Assembly: GCF_027244095.1 (NCBI RefSeq)
Contig: NC_069661.1
Span: 120,965,501-121,029,500 of the forward strand
Direction of reading: 5' to 3'
Length of the DNA stretch: 64,000 bases
DNA from: Hemicordylus capensis
Lineage: Eukaryota > Chordata > Lepidosauria > Squamata > Cordylidae
Shown here: positions 1 to 11,480 of the stretch, one piece after another
Position numbering within the stretch: the stretch's first letter is position 1
How the letters are laid out: each line of letters starts with the position of its first letter
Position numbers and translations under genes: made by a program
Notes under the pieces: generated by a model
What the model saw: the letters and a program-made list of their open reading frames with translations, nothing else
The model's database searches: none
Told to the model about the DNA's origin: nothing

Positions 1-2751
1 ATCCCTTTAAATGCCATGTCATGCCAGTGCTTCTTCTGGCAGCAATTGCACTGCCGCCCTCCTAAGAACCCCAAAACAAAACTGTCTTGCACAAGCACAA
101 TTTCTGGTGGGGGGTTATTGGGACACTATTTCCCAGTTACTCAGGAAAGGGAAGGGATGTGTATATGAGGATCCGGGAGGGGGGGGGTCCTCTCCCACCA
201 TAGGATCCAGGCATGTCTATCCCACCTTAACCTAGGATCCGGGGGTGGGGATGTCTGTCCCACCATAACCTAGGTTCTGAGTGTGTGTGTGGGGGGGTCT
301 GTCCCACCATAACCAAGGATCCGAGGGTGGGGGGTCTGTCCTACCATAACCTAGGATGCTCTTGTGAGGGCTCACCCTGGCAAAGTAGTTCATACAGACC
401 AAACTACACTCCTGCTCCTATGGTGGCTTGCTGCCAGTGGACTAGCACTCTCATGAGAGGGCCAGTCAAATGGGGAGGACCTTAGTCTTAAAAACCTTAG
501 GTTTTTGATTGGACAGTGCACTTATGAGTTGAGCTAACCCAGCTAAAGGGGCTCCGCTTGCATGGGCCCCCCTTCTCTGGTTAATGATAGAGCCTTTGCA
601 CTGCAACCTCCACCTTCCCTGGGAAGCCTTTCATGCAACCAAAAGAGATTTTGGCACTCCACATGTCAGAGCCCAGCTATGTGTGCAGACTGAGGAAACA
701 GCAGATGTAGGGATGGATCTTTACTCTCATTCAAAATCTTCATGTGTGGGCCAGTGTTGTGCCATATGCAGATCTGCCACCATGGGGAATCAGGGGAGAG
801 GGGAGCCCCAATTTCCAACAACCCCAGGAGAGCCAGGTTGCCATTCTGGTCACAAACAAAAGGTGGACATATTCAAATGGGCAGACGGGTTGGCAGAGGG
901 CATGCTTTGACAGCTTCTTGGTGGCAGTCACCAAGAAAGGGAGAGCTGTTGCTGGGGTACCCATTCCCAAGGTTTTTTTATACAGAGAAACCTGGATGGG
1001 TGTCATCTCATCTGGCCCCCATGGCCTCACACTCTTGTGAGAGAGCAGTCCATGGGAGAAGGGGGATTGACTCCACAGATTATTAGTGATTCTGCCTGAC
1101 ACCCCTGTCCCCACAGATGGTTCTTCTCATGAGTTGTGAAGGGGAATCCCCATGACCTTATATTCTCATGAATGAGTGGTCCACTCCAGATCAGCATTCA
1201 TCCTCATCGCATATGAGGAATTGCTCCTTTCACAGAAGCAATGCTGAGCCTGCTGCCCAGACCTTCTCGGGAATAAGCCTAGGGACCAAACAGCTTGGGC
1301 CCCCCTTCCCCAACATAAAAAAGTCCTTGGCCATTCAATAATCCCTGGTTGGAGATGCCTTTTAAACCCAACCCTGGGTATTCCCACCCTGCCAAGGGGT
1401 GTGCTTGTGGACATACATTATCATCACCTCATTTTGGGGGAGCAAATCACTTAGGGCCTGTCTTGACATCACATCTGCTTTCTCTCCTGATTGCCAGGAG
1501 GGGGCTGCAAGGGACAGAGTGGGAAGAGGGAATGCCCCTGTGTAACTTTGCCACTTGACAGCCTTTGAAGCTTGGGATGGAACGTGGTGGTGTCCCTGTT
1601 GCCCTGCAACTGCTTTGTTTTGATCAGAAACAGGAGGGGCTGGGTGAGTGCTCAGAGAGGCGGCCAGCAAGAAGTGCTACTGGTATGGAGCAGATGCGAT
1701 CCCAGGCGGGTCTCTGCCATTGTCTCTATGATTGTGGCTCCAGAAAGCAAACAAAACCACAGTTATGGCACCATCCACATTTGGACATAATCTAGCTGTT
1801 CGCTGCCCAAATGGGCTGCACGGCTGGTTTGCCCCAGCCTCCTGACAAGAAGCACAAGGCTTCTAGGGAGCCCATTGGCTTCTGGGCCCAGGCAGGGCTT
1901 CAGCCTCACTCCTGCATCAGTGCCTAGCCTCCTCAGTTCACTATTAGCAGGCACCCTTCCTCCTTTCCCTAGGGTACAGTCTGGGCTTGGCTGGTTGCCT
2001 TTGGGGGCTGGGCAGGAATTCTTTGGGCACTCACCTGGTTGGCCTGAGGTTCACATCCTTTTCCTCCTGCCTCTGACTGTACCTTGTTTAGTTAGCTAGT
2101 TGAGGTTCCTTTTCCCAGTCACAATTTGACAGGTACAGTGTTGTGGGGAATAACATATGAATTTGGTGAGCACCTTCAGGTAATGGTTTAGATATAGATC
2201 AGGCAGGTCAACTCCCTAGATGCTGCATGGCTCAGGGAACTCTGGCCTGGCCCAATCTGCTCTGTCAGGCTAAGCTCTCTGGATATGCTGTGTGGCTGCT
2301 GAGTTGGGTGCTGCTATGGCAGAGGCCTGACCTTAGATCGGCTAAGATGGGCAGCTTTAGAGCATTGGGGCTGTCTGGAGCAAAGGTGTGTCGCCCATCC
2401 GCTTTAGGCAAGGCATTGTGAGTGCATACCTTTAATTTCCACACTGTAGGAGGGGAGAGCCAATCCCAGTTTACTTTAATGTTACATTTTGAATTCATTA
2501 ATAGAATTGTGGCCCCTTTTCCCACCATACATGTCTCATGTCTTCTTGCAGTGTGTGGGCAATGCTACCACCACCAAACCCCAGGTTGGGGTGGCGAAAC
2601 TTACTACAAACCAAAGGTTCAAACTGGATTTTGGAGAGGCAAACCACAGGTTGCTTTTGCCACAAAATCACAGTTGCACGCATTCAGATGGAACTCAGTT
2701 CCAACCTCTGCCCTGTTTAACTCTGGTTTTGCATTACATGCGAATGCAGCC
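1..2751. mobile_element. Family T TIR element, long copy A (left end outside window)
   Basis: About 2.7 kb of sequence that is collinear with 24.08-26.53 kb. Shared blocks include the stretch around 'gatgctcttgtgagggct' (356 here, 24319 there), the pair of blocks near 1486 and 26055, and the right end. The right end read on the minus strand starts GGCTGCATTCGCATGTAATG, which matches both ends of the copy at 23793-26532. Its left end lies before the window. No convincing protein is encoded, so this looks like a non-autonomous DNA transposon. Superfamily is unresolved; a short TIR beginning GGC and a possible 3-bp target duplication would be compatible with PIF/Harbinger, but that is inference. 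Confidence 0.7.
165..353. repeat. Minisatellite inside T copy A, about 5 units of 32-43 bp
   Basis: Units start with ggatcc or a close variant (near 171, 204, 236, 274, 317) and most end in cccaccataaccta or similar. The matching place in copy B (24284-24322) has only one unit, so the array grew after the two copies separated. Confidence 0.75.
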
Positions 2752-3236
2752 TCTCTTTTCTTTGTAATCAGACCACTGATTCTGTCTCGAACCACTGAAA
2801 AAAGCTGATACCACCATGAATTTTCTGGTTTGTTAGACATCTTGGGATTTTTGTTGTTATTGCTCTACAACAGATTAACATGACTATCATGAGTTGGAAA
2901 TTAATTTGTCTCTTATCAATACCTAATAGTAAGATACTAAATAACTTGGCAAATCAAACCCAGATTACACCATCAGAATTAATAATGCTTAAAGACCTCC
3001 ATTACAGCTGGTATTTACCCAGGAGAAAAACTCCCATTGACACAAATAGGAACCTTTTTCTCTGGACAAATACCAATCATAGGACTCTTGAGCCAATGAG
3101 GATCAGTGAAAGCAGAGTTAAATTTCATAGATGCACACGCATAGTTCCAATCCATGAGGGCCTGATCGTGTGCTATTTAGTTTAACAAAACAAACATGTT
3201 AGTGTTAAGCATGTAACTTGTTGTTTGATACTAAGA
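2752..3236. other. Sequence without recognised gene
   Basis: AT-rich. No exon-like frame seen. Positions 2927-3000 are the first of two related 75-bp segments; the second is at 3639-3719. Confidence 0.5.
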
Positions 3237-3394
3237 CACCCCATTCACACAACCATACATATCTGGGTACAGTCTCTGTCTTGGGTATACATGGTTGTTT
3301 GAATTATCATGTGCACTCACCTATTCGCACAACCATCCATACTCAGGGCAGAGGTTGTACCCAGGTATGTATGGTCTTATGAATGGGGTGAGAG
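3237..3394. mobile_element. Small palindromic TIR element (MITE-like)
   Basis: The left end caccccattcacacaacca is mirrored by the right end, which on the minus strand reads caccccattcataagacca. A second inner copy of the motif (attcgcacaaccatccat) lies near 3332. Too short to code for anything. Superfamily not determined. Confidence 0.7.
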
Positions 3395-3409
3395 TTTAGC
3401 AAATAACTT

Positions 3410-3597
3410 GACCTAGTTCACACAATTCTTCAATTCTGGGTTTAATGTGGGTTATTGACATTAGACTGATTGTGTGAATTCACTTCACAACAGGAATCTC
3501 AGATTCATCTTGGGCCATAAATCACCTTGGCATGGGCTCACACAATCACACTAATGTTGGTAATCCACATTAAAGATTTGAGCAATTGTGTGAACAG
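3410..3597. mobile_element. Second small palindromic TIR element
   Basis: Left part gttcacacaattcttcaa faces a right part that on the minus strand reads gttcacacaattgctcaa. The inner arms (taatgtgggttatt and its mirror near 3560-3575) also pair. It sits 16 bp from the element at 3237-3394 and has different arm sequence beyond the shared 'ttcacacaa' motif. Confidence 0.65.
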
Positions 3598-3638
3598 GCC
3601 CCTGTAGTTCAGAAAGTGATTTCTTGTCCCTTACCAGT

Positions 3639-3719
3639 AGTTAAAAATAAGATACTTAATAGCCTGGCTAATCAAACCCCTTTTATATCATCAGAATTAA
3701 TGATGCCCTCAAAGCACTT
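3639..3719 (+). repeat. Second copy of the 2927-3000 segment
   Basis: By eye about 80 percent alike to 2927-3000. Shared strings include taagatact, aatcaaaccc and catcagaattaat. The copies are in the same direction about 710 bp apart and bracket the two palindromic elements. Confidence 0.65.
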
Positions 3720-4205
3720 AATGAAATAATTAGAATTTAAAGAAAAATGGGCACACAATTTATTCATAGTACAACTATCTGTGCATTAAGTACAGCAATT
3801 ACAGTTTAGCAGGCAGCAGGAGATAAGAATGTACATAAATATCAGATATTCAAATGAATGAGCCTCACTTCCCATAATCTTCTTTGTCCACCTCTACAAT
3901 GACTGCTGCTTGCATCTCATATCTATTTTATATTCTGTTTTGCTGACCATCCAGTCACAAATTACTGTCTGTCTTATCTTTTAAATAACAGAAGCAAAAT
4001 ACATCATAGTACAACAAAGACAAGGGCTTCTTTTGAAATGGCAATTCTCTCTATAAATATCTATAGCTAATACAAGAAAGTTAGGAATATACAAGTAATA
4101 GGATGTGCAAAATATGCTTATTAAGAAACTGATCCTTTTGATTTTTAAAAAGGAGAATGAGAAATCTAGAGTGGAAACATTTAGCAAATTAAATCAGTTA
4201 GATTA
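3720..4205. other. Sequence without recognised gene
   Basis: AT-rich sequence with many short stops in all frames. Nothing recognised. Confidence 0.5.
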
Positions 4206-5180
4206 ATTAGAAACTAGCTTAACCTGCGCAGAGCATCTCGCGCTAGTACTTGAGTGTTCCATTCACCCCCTGCCACAGACCCCATCTCAGAGGTCTCTCC
4301 ACCCTCACCTGAGCTACACTCCTGCTCCTCCTCCTCCTCAATCCAGTTGCTTCCATCCCCCTCACCCCCTTATTACTCCTCAGTCCCTTTACTCCATCCC
4401 CTTCACCCTTCTTGCTCATAGCTGAAGCATTGCTGGCGCCTATCATCCAAGCTGCAGCTCCCTATCCCCAGAGACCTCCCCACCCTCACCCAAGCCCTGC
4501 TGCTCCCCACAGGAACAGCAGTAGTGGTCTACCGGGTCCTTCCTCACTGCCGCCACGGCTGCTCAATACCCTCAGGCCACTAACAGGCCCAGGCCCATCC
4601 CTTGCCTGCCTCCCCACCTTTGCTAATGGCCTCGGTAGGTAGTCTCAAACAGCAGCAGTGTTTAACTGGGCACTTCCTTGCTGCCAATTGGCCCCATGAT
4701 GGCCACTCGTTCCCCTCAGGCTGCTGACAGGCTCGGGCCCATCCCTCACCCTTCATTCTTTCTCTCTTCCCTTCCCTTCTTTTTTCCTCTCTTTCCTCCA
4801 CTCGCTCTTCCCTTCTGTCTTTCTTCCCCTCCCTTCTTTTCTTTCTCCCTCCCCCTCCCTCCCTGAGTTAACAGATCTTGTTCATCTTGTTTGCTCATCT
4901 AATTCACACAATAGCAGCTTCCTCCTCCTGAAGAGGCTCTTTCCTCCCACACAATCCCTCTCTTCACAGACCCTCTGTGAAGAATCCCTCTGCCCACTAT
5001 CCATATATATAGATTCCTCTCCTCTACAATCAAGAACATCTTCCGACCAGTAACAGTTGCATTCCAACTGACCTTTATCATCACAGGGTCCTCCTCCCTA
5101 TCTGCATATGGAACCCCCACTGCATATGGGACCCCCACTCACCACGGTGCTTCTGCTCTTGAACTCTCGTGAGAGCTGCC
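4206..5180. repeat. C-rich unclassified repeat-like region with polypyrimidine tract
   Basis: Sharp change from AT-rich to C-rich sequence at about 4206. Two internal near-duplications are visible: 'cctccccaccctcacc' type text at 4291-4310 and 4474-4493, and 'acaggcccaggcccatccc' type text at 4578-4601 and 4725-4747. Positions 4751-4864 are almost pure pyrimidine on the plus strand. I suspect an old interspersed repeat but do not recognise the family. Confidence 0.4.
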
Positions 5181-5430
5181 ACACATGGGATTAGCGACTT
5201 GCATCTGTTGGCAGAATGGCCCTAGCTTCTACACTGTAGAGGGTGGAAAGCCAATCCTCTTTACCTTTCAGCTACGTATATTCTAAATTCACAGATTGAT
5301 AATCAATACACACCTTTAACTTCATTTTATTGAATCTTATCTCTTTTTGGTCTAAGTGCAAAGGGGAGGGGGCTTCTTATTACCTGATTCATGGCAGGTC
5401 ATTGTGGAAGAATTATGGTTATCTCCCATT

Positions 5431-5680
5431 ACAAAGTAGTGCCATCGGCTCAGTGTCGACTCCTGGTGACCACAGAGCCATGTGCTTTTCGTTGGTAGAA
5501 TACAGGAGGGGTTTACCTTTGCCATCTCCCATGTAGTATGAGATGATGCCTCTCAGCATCTTCCTATATCGCTTCTGCCCGATATAGGTGTTTCCCATAG
5601 TCTTAGCAACATACCAGTGGGGATTCAAACCAGCAACCTCTTGCTCCCTAGGCAAGCTACTTCCCTGCTGCACCATTAGG
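5431..5680 (-). mobile_element. tRNA-derived SINE with Bov-B-like tail (Sauria-type)
   Basis: On the minus strand the head reads cctaatggtgcagcaggg, followed by the B-box-like ggtttgaatcccc (5618-5631), a middle region, and a 3' part ending caccaggagtcgacactgag. That tail resembles the Bov-B LINE 3' end, as known for Sauria SINEs. A related, shorter copy is at 17011-17161. The foldback hAT at 5688 lies directly against its head. Confidence 0.75.
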
Positions 5681-5687
5681 TAGGTTC

Positions 5688-7211
5688 TAGGGATGTGCAA
5701 AACGTTTCGGGCACAGAACGATCTGTGCCCGAAACAGTGAATTTCGGGTGATTTGGGGCCGAACCGAATCACCCACGAAAAGATCCGAGAAATTTCAGGC
5801 ACGAGCCGAATCACCTGAATTTCGGGCCCGAAAACTTGGGTGATTTGGACCTCCATTTTTTGCCTTCTTTCCCCCCCTCCGTTTTGAGCTATGACGTCTA
5901 TTTGAAGTGACGTCTGCTTGAATTTTGGGTGCCAGGGGCAAAATAGTGGGGTGGGGTGGTAGTTCCTAATGGGTGGAGGTTACCACCCCAATTGCAGAGG
6001 GATTGGGCCAAGGGCTGATTTTTGGTGAATTTCTGAAGTTTACGCGTCTTTAAGGTTTTCCCCGTGAAGGGTGTATCGCTTCATGTCGGGGGGAAAGGGG
6101 TGTCCTAGAGAATGGGGGTTGGTGGTAGTGCCAGGTTGGGGCAAGGAAGCTACCTGAGTTGTTTCAAAGGATTTGGGCAGAGAGCTGATTTTTGGTTAAT
6201 TGTTGAAGTTTTAGTGTCTTTAAGGTTTTTCCTCATAATAAGTTATAATGGAGCTTTCATCAGCCCCATAAGTGCACTTAGGGGCTGCTGGGATGGCCCA
6301 GAGCGAGTGGTGGTGTAGTGCACATAGGGTGCCAACCACCCCCATGGGTTTCTAACCCATGGGGTACAGGGTTCTGTTGTTTCTGAGGTTTTCTGAGTGT
6401 GGATTCTATGATAGCAAATGAGATTTTCAATGAGACACCATGAATCCACTCTAATTTGCTATCATAGAATCCACACTCAGAAAACCTCTGAAACAACAGA
6501 ACCCTGTACCCCATGGGTTAGAAACTCATGGGGGTGGTTGGCACCCTATGTGCACTACACCACCACTCTCTCTGGGCCACCCCAGCACCCCCCAAGTGCA
6601 CTTATGAGGCTGCTGAAAGCTCCATTATAACTTATGAGGAAAAACCTTAAAGATGCGTGAACTTCAACAATTAACCAAAAATCAGCCCTCTGCCCAAATC
6701 CTTTGAAAAAATTCAGGTAGCTTCCTTGTCCCTACCCGGCACTACCAACAACCCCACCTGGCACTAGGACACCCCTTTCCCCCCGACATGAAGCAATACA
6801 CCCTTCATGGGGGAAAACCTTAAAGATGTGTAAACTTCAGAAATTCACCAAAAATCAGCCCTTTTCCCAATCCCTCTGCAATTGGGGTGGTAACCTCCAC
6901 CCATTAGGCACTACCACCCCATCTGACTCTTTTGACCCAGATCCCATGTTATGCTCCCTATCTGCCCCAAAGACACTAAAATTTCAAAAATTCACCAAAA
7001 ATCAGCCCTTTGACCAATCCCCCTGACATCTGGGTGGTAGCCTCCACCCATTGGGCACTACCACCCCCTCCACTATTTTGCCCCTGGGACCCATTTTTTT
7101 ACCCAAATCAGGGGTGATTCAGGTAGCCCATATTCGGGCACAGAACAGAACAGGGGTGATTCGGTTCGGGTCCTGAACCGTATCGCCAAAACCCCGAATT
7201 GCACACCCCTA
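5688..7211. mobile_element. Foldback hAT element, 1.52 kb, complete with 8-bp target duplication
   Basis: Ends are tagggatgtgca and, on the other side, tgcacaccccta. The 8-bp target duplication gtaggttc is present at 5680-5687 and 7212-7219, which is diagnostic of hAT-type insertion. Almost the whole element is one inverted repeat: a perfect 19-bp pair (6401-6419 with 6454-6472) flanks a 34-bp loop, and pairing continues outward (for example 6300-6345 with 6535-6575, and 6001-6100 with 6780-6890). No transposase frame is present, so it is non-autonomous and must have been moved in trans. Confidence 0.9.
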
Positions 7212-7304
7212 GTAGGTTCTCATTTCTTGGAGCAGTCTTAATAGGAAGAAAATTAGTTATTTGATAAAAACAAACAAGTTATCCTGGTAAGAACTGATCT
7301 GCCT

Positions 7305-8235
7305 ACTTTCCTTTTACTATAATCTGAACTGATAATTACAATCCTCACAAGTTAGTCCTCTTCAGTTTAAAACGTTCACAAGTCTGCCATCTTGAATTGG
7401 AGTGGATGACATCATCGCAAACTATGCCATTGAGGTGTCCCCATGTGTCACTCACTACAACTATACCAAATTTGGTTCAAATTGGTTAGGCTGTCCATAT
7501 CTTAGCCCACTTATGCCTCAACCATTGACACATCTATCTTCTTGAATCAAGGTAATTGACATCATTGCAGACTAAGTGCTTGAGCCACCCTTATGTGTCC
7601 CCACAGCTGTAGCAAATTTGGTTCAAATTGGTTAGGCAGCTATTGGTTAGCCCACTTATGCCTCAAATGTCCACATGTCCACCATCTTGAATCATTTTTA
7701 CAAGCAGCCTCACCCAGGCTAGGGCAGCCCAGTCTGGGTTAGCCTGCTTATGTGAAGCAACAGGGCTGAGGTTGATCCCGGTGCTGCTGCTATACCTAAC
7801 CTGCCTTTTTGACCTGACATTTAGCCAGGGTTAAGGGCATGAGCGTGCCCTTAACCTGTTGGCTGAGATTATCTGTTTGCTTAGGCTGCTTGCAGCCCAA
7901 GCAGACACAGACACAGAGGAGACAGAGATGGGTACCTAGAGCACCTGTCTGACTTGGGAAGAAACCCTCAGTGTACCACACTCATTGCAGAGTGCACTAT
8001 GGGATTCCCAGAGATGGTGATGCATTGTCCCAGCTTCCAGGAGAGCCGTGCACATGAGCTGTGTGGCCTGGAGGCAGTGGGGAGGGTAAGGAGATAATCT
8101 GGGGATGCGGTAAGTTAAGCGCAGCCTCTCCTCCTGCCCCTCACCTGGCTGCCTTGCCTCTGGGCATGAGAATAGCCTTAATGAATACTGGGCGATCTCA
8201 TAAACTTACTTTCCTTAAGGAAAGTATGCTAAATA
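7305..8235. repeat. Family R repeat with 146-bp tandem unit, interrupted by a W element
   Basis: The start (7305, 'actataatctgaactgataatta') matches 17698. Two units of about 146 bp are readable from the repeated caaatttggttcaaattggt (7467 and 7613). The end, a palindromic tactttccttaaggaaagta (about 8207-8226) followed by tgctaaa, matches the ends of the copies at 16258-16580 and 17690-17986, but lies 500 bp away from the rest because a family W element (7702-8180) sits between. The family is not one I can name. Confidence 0.65.
7702..8180. mobile_element. Family W TIR element, copy 1 (inside repeat R)
   Basis: The right end on the minus strand reads taaggctattctcatgccc, close to tgaggctattctcacaact at 62421 and to the minus-strand end at 47301. 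The left part (cccaggctagggcagcc) matches the inner part of the 47-kb copy. No coding frame of interest. Confidence 0.55.
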
Positions 8236-8985
8236 TCCACATATAGATATAAGATGATTTTTTAAAAAAATCAAGAATTCGATCTTCTTTCCACTACATT
8301 TCACAGAAAAGATGCAATTATCTGGAAAGTAGGCACCAGAAATTTTCTTTGGGAAACAGCTTGGCTTCAGGGGAGATAAAAACCTGTGTGTGAGAGAATG
8401 AAGAGAATATATCATGAATGCCATTATGTACAAAGACAGTAGGGGGCTGCCTCTCCTGCTCTCTTCAGCACACTAGGAACCTCCCAAGGCAATGAGGAGC
8501 AGAAGTATGAAAGACAACAAGGAGGTGCATGTAGAAAGCCACCTTTATAAAGCATTCACAACTGCTGTTCCCACCTTTGTCAAATTTCATTCTTAGTTGG
8601 AGTACAGGGGACAGGGTAGCATTTTCTGCATGAAGTGTTTAGAACCTGGCTCTTGTAATTTCACACACACCAATCAAGTTTATTGATCAAACAAATTGGG
8701 GATTGAAGCAGGGAAGAGAGAAGATAACATTGAATACTGCCATGATGTAGAAATCTTTTTGCGGTTTACCCATCAGCTCAGGAATAGTGGAAAGGAGAAA
8801 CAGAGAAGCAAAAAAGAAAGCCGTTATAGCCCAAACCACATGAAGAGGAATAATTTTATTTTAAGTAGAAGTATGGTGTGGAGAGTGGGGATTTAATCCC
8901 CCCTGACATACACTATTTTAATTATGAAGCCCTCCAATACAGCAATAGCTATAAGCTATTTCTCTTGGGAGCTGCTATGGGCAAA
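8236..8985. other. Sequence without recognised gene
   Basis: No recognisable gene or repeat. Frames are short. Confidence 0.5.
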
Positions 8986-8988
8986 TAG

Positions 8989-9265
8989 TAAAGGTGTGCA
9001 GAAGCAGTTTGAATTGAACCTGGTCCACCAGCAGTTTGAATTGAACTGGACCACCACCACCCCAAGTGGGGGGGGGAGTTCCTTTACTGGATCCCCCATA
9101 CAAGCATCTCGATCCCAAACTAGGTCAAACTGGTTTGACCCAGTTCATGTGCACAAACCGAACCGCCCAGCCAGTTCTAATGAACTGGTTCATGGACTGG
9201 CATTTTGGTTCAAATTTGGTTCATACTTGAACCAAACCACCACTGGCGATTCTGTGCACATCCCA
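8989..9265. mobile_element. Short hAT-type element
   Basis: Ends approximate taaaggtgtgcagaa and ttctgtgcacatccca. Flanks ggcaaata and tgcaaatc agree at 6 of 8 positions, consistent with a decayed 8-bp duplication. The inside has the 'gaattgaact/agttcaat' style typical of the other hAT elements here. An open frame of 160 codons (8924-9406) runs through it and is not a gene. Confidence 0.6.
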
Positions 9266-10541
9266 TGCAAATCGCAACTCCAGGTGGGAAATACCGTATT
9301 TGTCAAGAAAATAGTGTGGAAGAAAAGGGCATGGGTTAAGGCCCCCTTCCTTCCACACCATCATCCCAATCTGGGATCCTTTGCATCTGCTATTTTAAAA
9401 ATGTGAAGAGAGGGGCTTCTCATGTCACCTAGTTTGTCCCTGAGAAAGAAATATCAGCACTTTGGGTCACAAATATGCTGTTTAGGAAGAAATGGCTGTA
9501 GGACTCCTCATATGCTCTTATGTCCCTCCATTTTGGTTCTTGGGTTTCCAGTTGTTTCCTGTAGAAGCAAAGCATGAAATATAGAAATCGAATTAATAAT
9601 AATAATTATTATTATTATAATCCTGCATTTAAATTTTATTTTTCTCCTGAATTTCCAGCTGTTGCCTCAAACAAACATAACATTTTTGGAGCTCAGAGTT
9701 TTTTAAATATAAGAATTAAAGAATGCTAAGAATACCTATGGTGACAACAGGGAACTATCATAACCCAAAGAACTTGACAAAAGATTCCTAAAATAGATAT
9801 TACAGAGTAAAAAAAATCCTCTGCTTAAGTCGTATAAAGATGATTCAATAGAATGCTGCTTATATCATTGCTTATTATGTTTCTTGCTGAATAACTGGCA
9901 ATAAATTATCAAGATGACTAACATGAGCAATAGATCTCTATTCAGATTATGTTCACTAAGTGAGGTGTATTTTTTCTCAAAGAAAGAAAGAAATGTGTAC
10001 GTAGTTTTAGAAGAATGGTCGCACACTGTAACATATACATGTTGAAAAGGAGCAATTATGTTTCATGATTCTCTTAAATTGCACAGTAATTTTCAAATAC
10101 AATTACCATTTAAAACGAACAATTGAAAGGATAATTGTATCTCATTATGTAAGATGGGTTATTCAGATGAACATTGTGTACGGTGAGACAGATACAATGA
10201 GGTGGAGTCCTAGTGCTGATGTGATATGGTTAGCAAAACCATGATTACTAGTCTCTTGTGGCAGGAAAAAGTTCTAAAAATGAAAGATTATTGACATATA
10301 ATAATGAATACAACAGCCAGATGTACAAAGAAGAAACAGAGAAGTGCATGAATAGAAAAGTTTCAAGAGGGTTCTTTCTAGTGCCCTCCTCCTTTTAGTG
10401 CATCAAAACAATTCTCTGATGTAAGGTGGTAGGATGAGTGGAGGACCCCACTATAAGTGTTATAAATCCTCTGGTGGTTGGCTCTGCATAAAGATTCTGC
10501 TAAAGTACAGACTCAGATGATGAACTGTGGTAGCTCATGGT
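9266..10541. other. AT-rich sequence without recognised gene
   Basis: Contains a palindromic ATT/AAT microsatellite at 9592-9619. No exon-like signal. Confidence 0.5.
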
Positions 10542-10838
10542 GAACATAGGAATCTGCCATATACTGAGTCAGACCATTGGTCTATCTAGCTCAGTATTGT
10601 CTACACAGACTGGCAGCAGTTTCTCCAAGGTTGCGGGCAGGAATCTCTCTCAGCCCTATCTTGGAGAAGCCAGAGACGGAACTTGAAACCTTCTGCTCTT
10701 CCCAGAGCGGCCCCATCCCTTGAGAGAAATATCTTACAGTGCTCACACATTGCCTCCCATTTGTATGCAGCCACTGCGGACCCTGCTTAGCTAGGGGGGT
10801 CAAGTCATGCTTGCTACCACAAGACCAGCTCTCCTCTC
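10542..10838 (-). mobile_element. 5S rRNA-derived SINE with CR1-like tail, copy 1
   Basis: On the minus strand the head contains tagctaagcagggtccgc, then a diverged form of the tgggaggc segment and gagcactgtaagat. These match, in order, the internal promoter region of vertebrate 5S rRNA (gaagctaagcagggtc, gatgggagacc, ggtgctgtaag). The 3' end (actgagctagatagaccaat to ttcctatgttc) resembles the lizard CR1 3' end. Related copies: 44239, 49309, 51054. Confidence 0.85.
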
Positions 10839-10979
10839 TAAGATCATCACAACACCTAAGTTCTTCTCAGGTGTGGATTTTAATCCAAGCCAGAGAACTC
10901 CTTGGCGGTGGGGGGGGGGGGATAGCAGCTTTAAGTGAGTGTTTTGCAGAAGGAAAATGACACTGGAAGAATTAGTTAG
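10839..10979. other. Short spacer with G run
   Basis: Nothing recognised apart from a run of G at about 10911-10920. Confidence 0.4.
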
Positions 10980-11460
10980 TGTCTGTGGGGAGCCATACCC
11001 TGCTCACCACTCTGAAACCCTGCGAGTGAGGGAGGTCTCTTCCCAAAACTAGAAAGGTTAATAACTTTATAACTTTGTGGGCCAGTTCTACTGAGAATGA
11101 TCTTCTTATCTCTTCCTCCCTTTATCAAGCTTCCGCTACCACCACCAAGCTCTTCACGCTTACATTTGTGTCCTGACAACCCCTTAGTAGTATAGCTGAG
11201 GGCTACGTGGGGAGAAGTATAACTCACAGGACACTGAGTGAACTTTAAAATAAAATAAAGGCGTTTATTGATGTACAAGTAGCTTAAAGGTTTCTTTCTG
11301 CCAAAGCAGGGCTTTACATGCATAATGCTTCTATAACAATGTTTCAAACAGAACCTTTACACAGAGGCTAGATTTATAAGTTACTGAGGTGCCTGTGTTG
11401 GATACAGCAAGCATTCCATGACTCCAATACCTTTTACTAGAAACAGCCACCCTGGTTGAA
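10980..11460 (-). mobile_element. Possible LTR-type fossil
   Basis: Weak call. On the minus strand the sequence has the look of a long terminal repeat: a polyadenylation signal near 11260 and a retroelement-like junction downstream. No partner repeat was found inside the window, so it would be a solitary, decayed copy. An old unrelated repeat is equally possible. Confidence 0.25.
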
Positions 11461-11480
11461 GATCGGTGTATATATTATAC

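Noticed and set aside
5419-5856. 145-codon minus-strand open frame
   Set aside because: Covers a SINE and the end of a hAT; it is not a gene.
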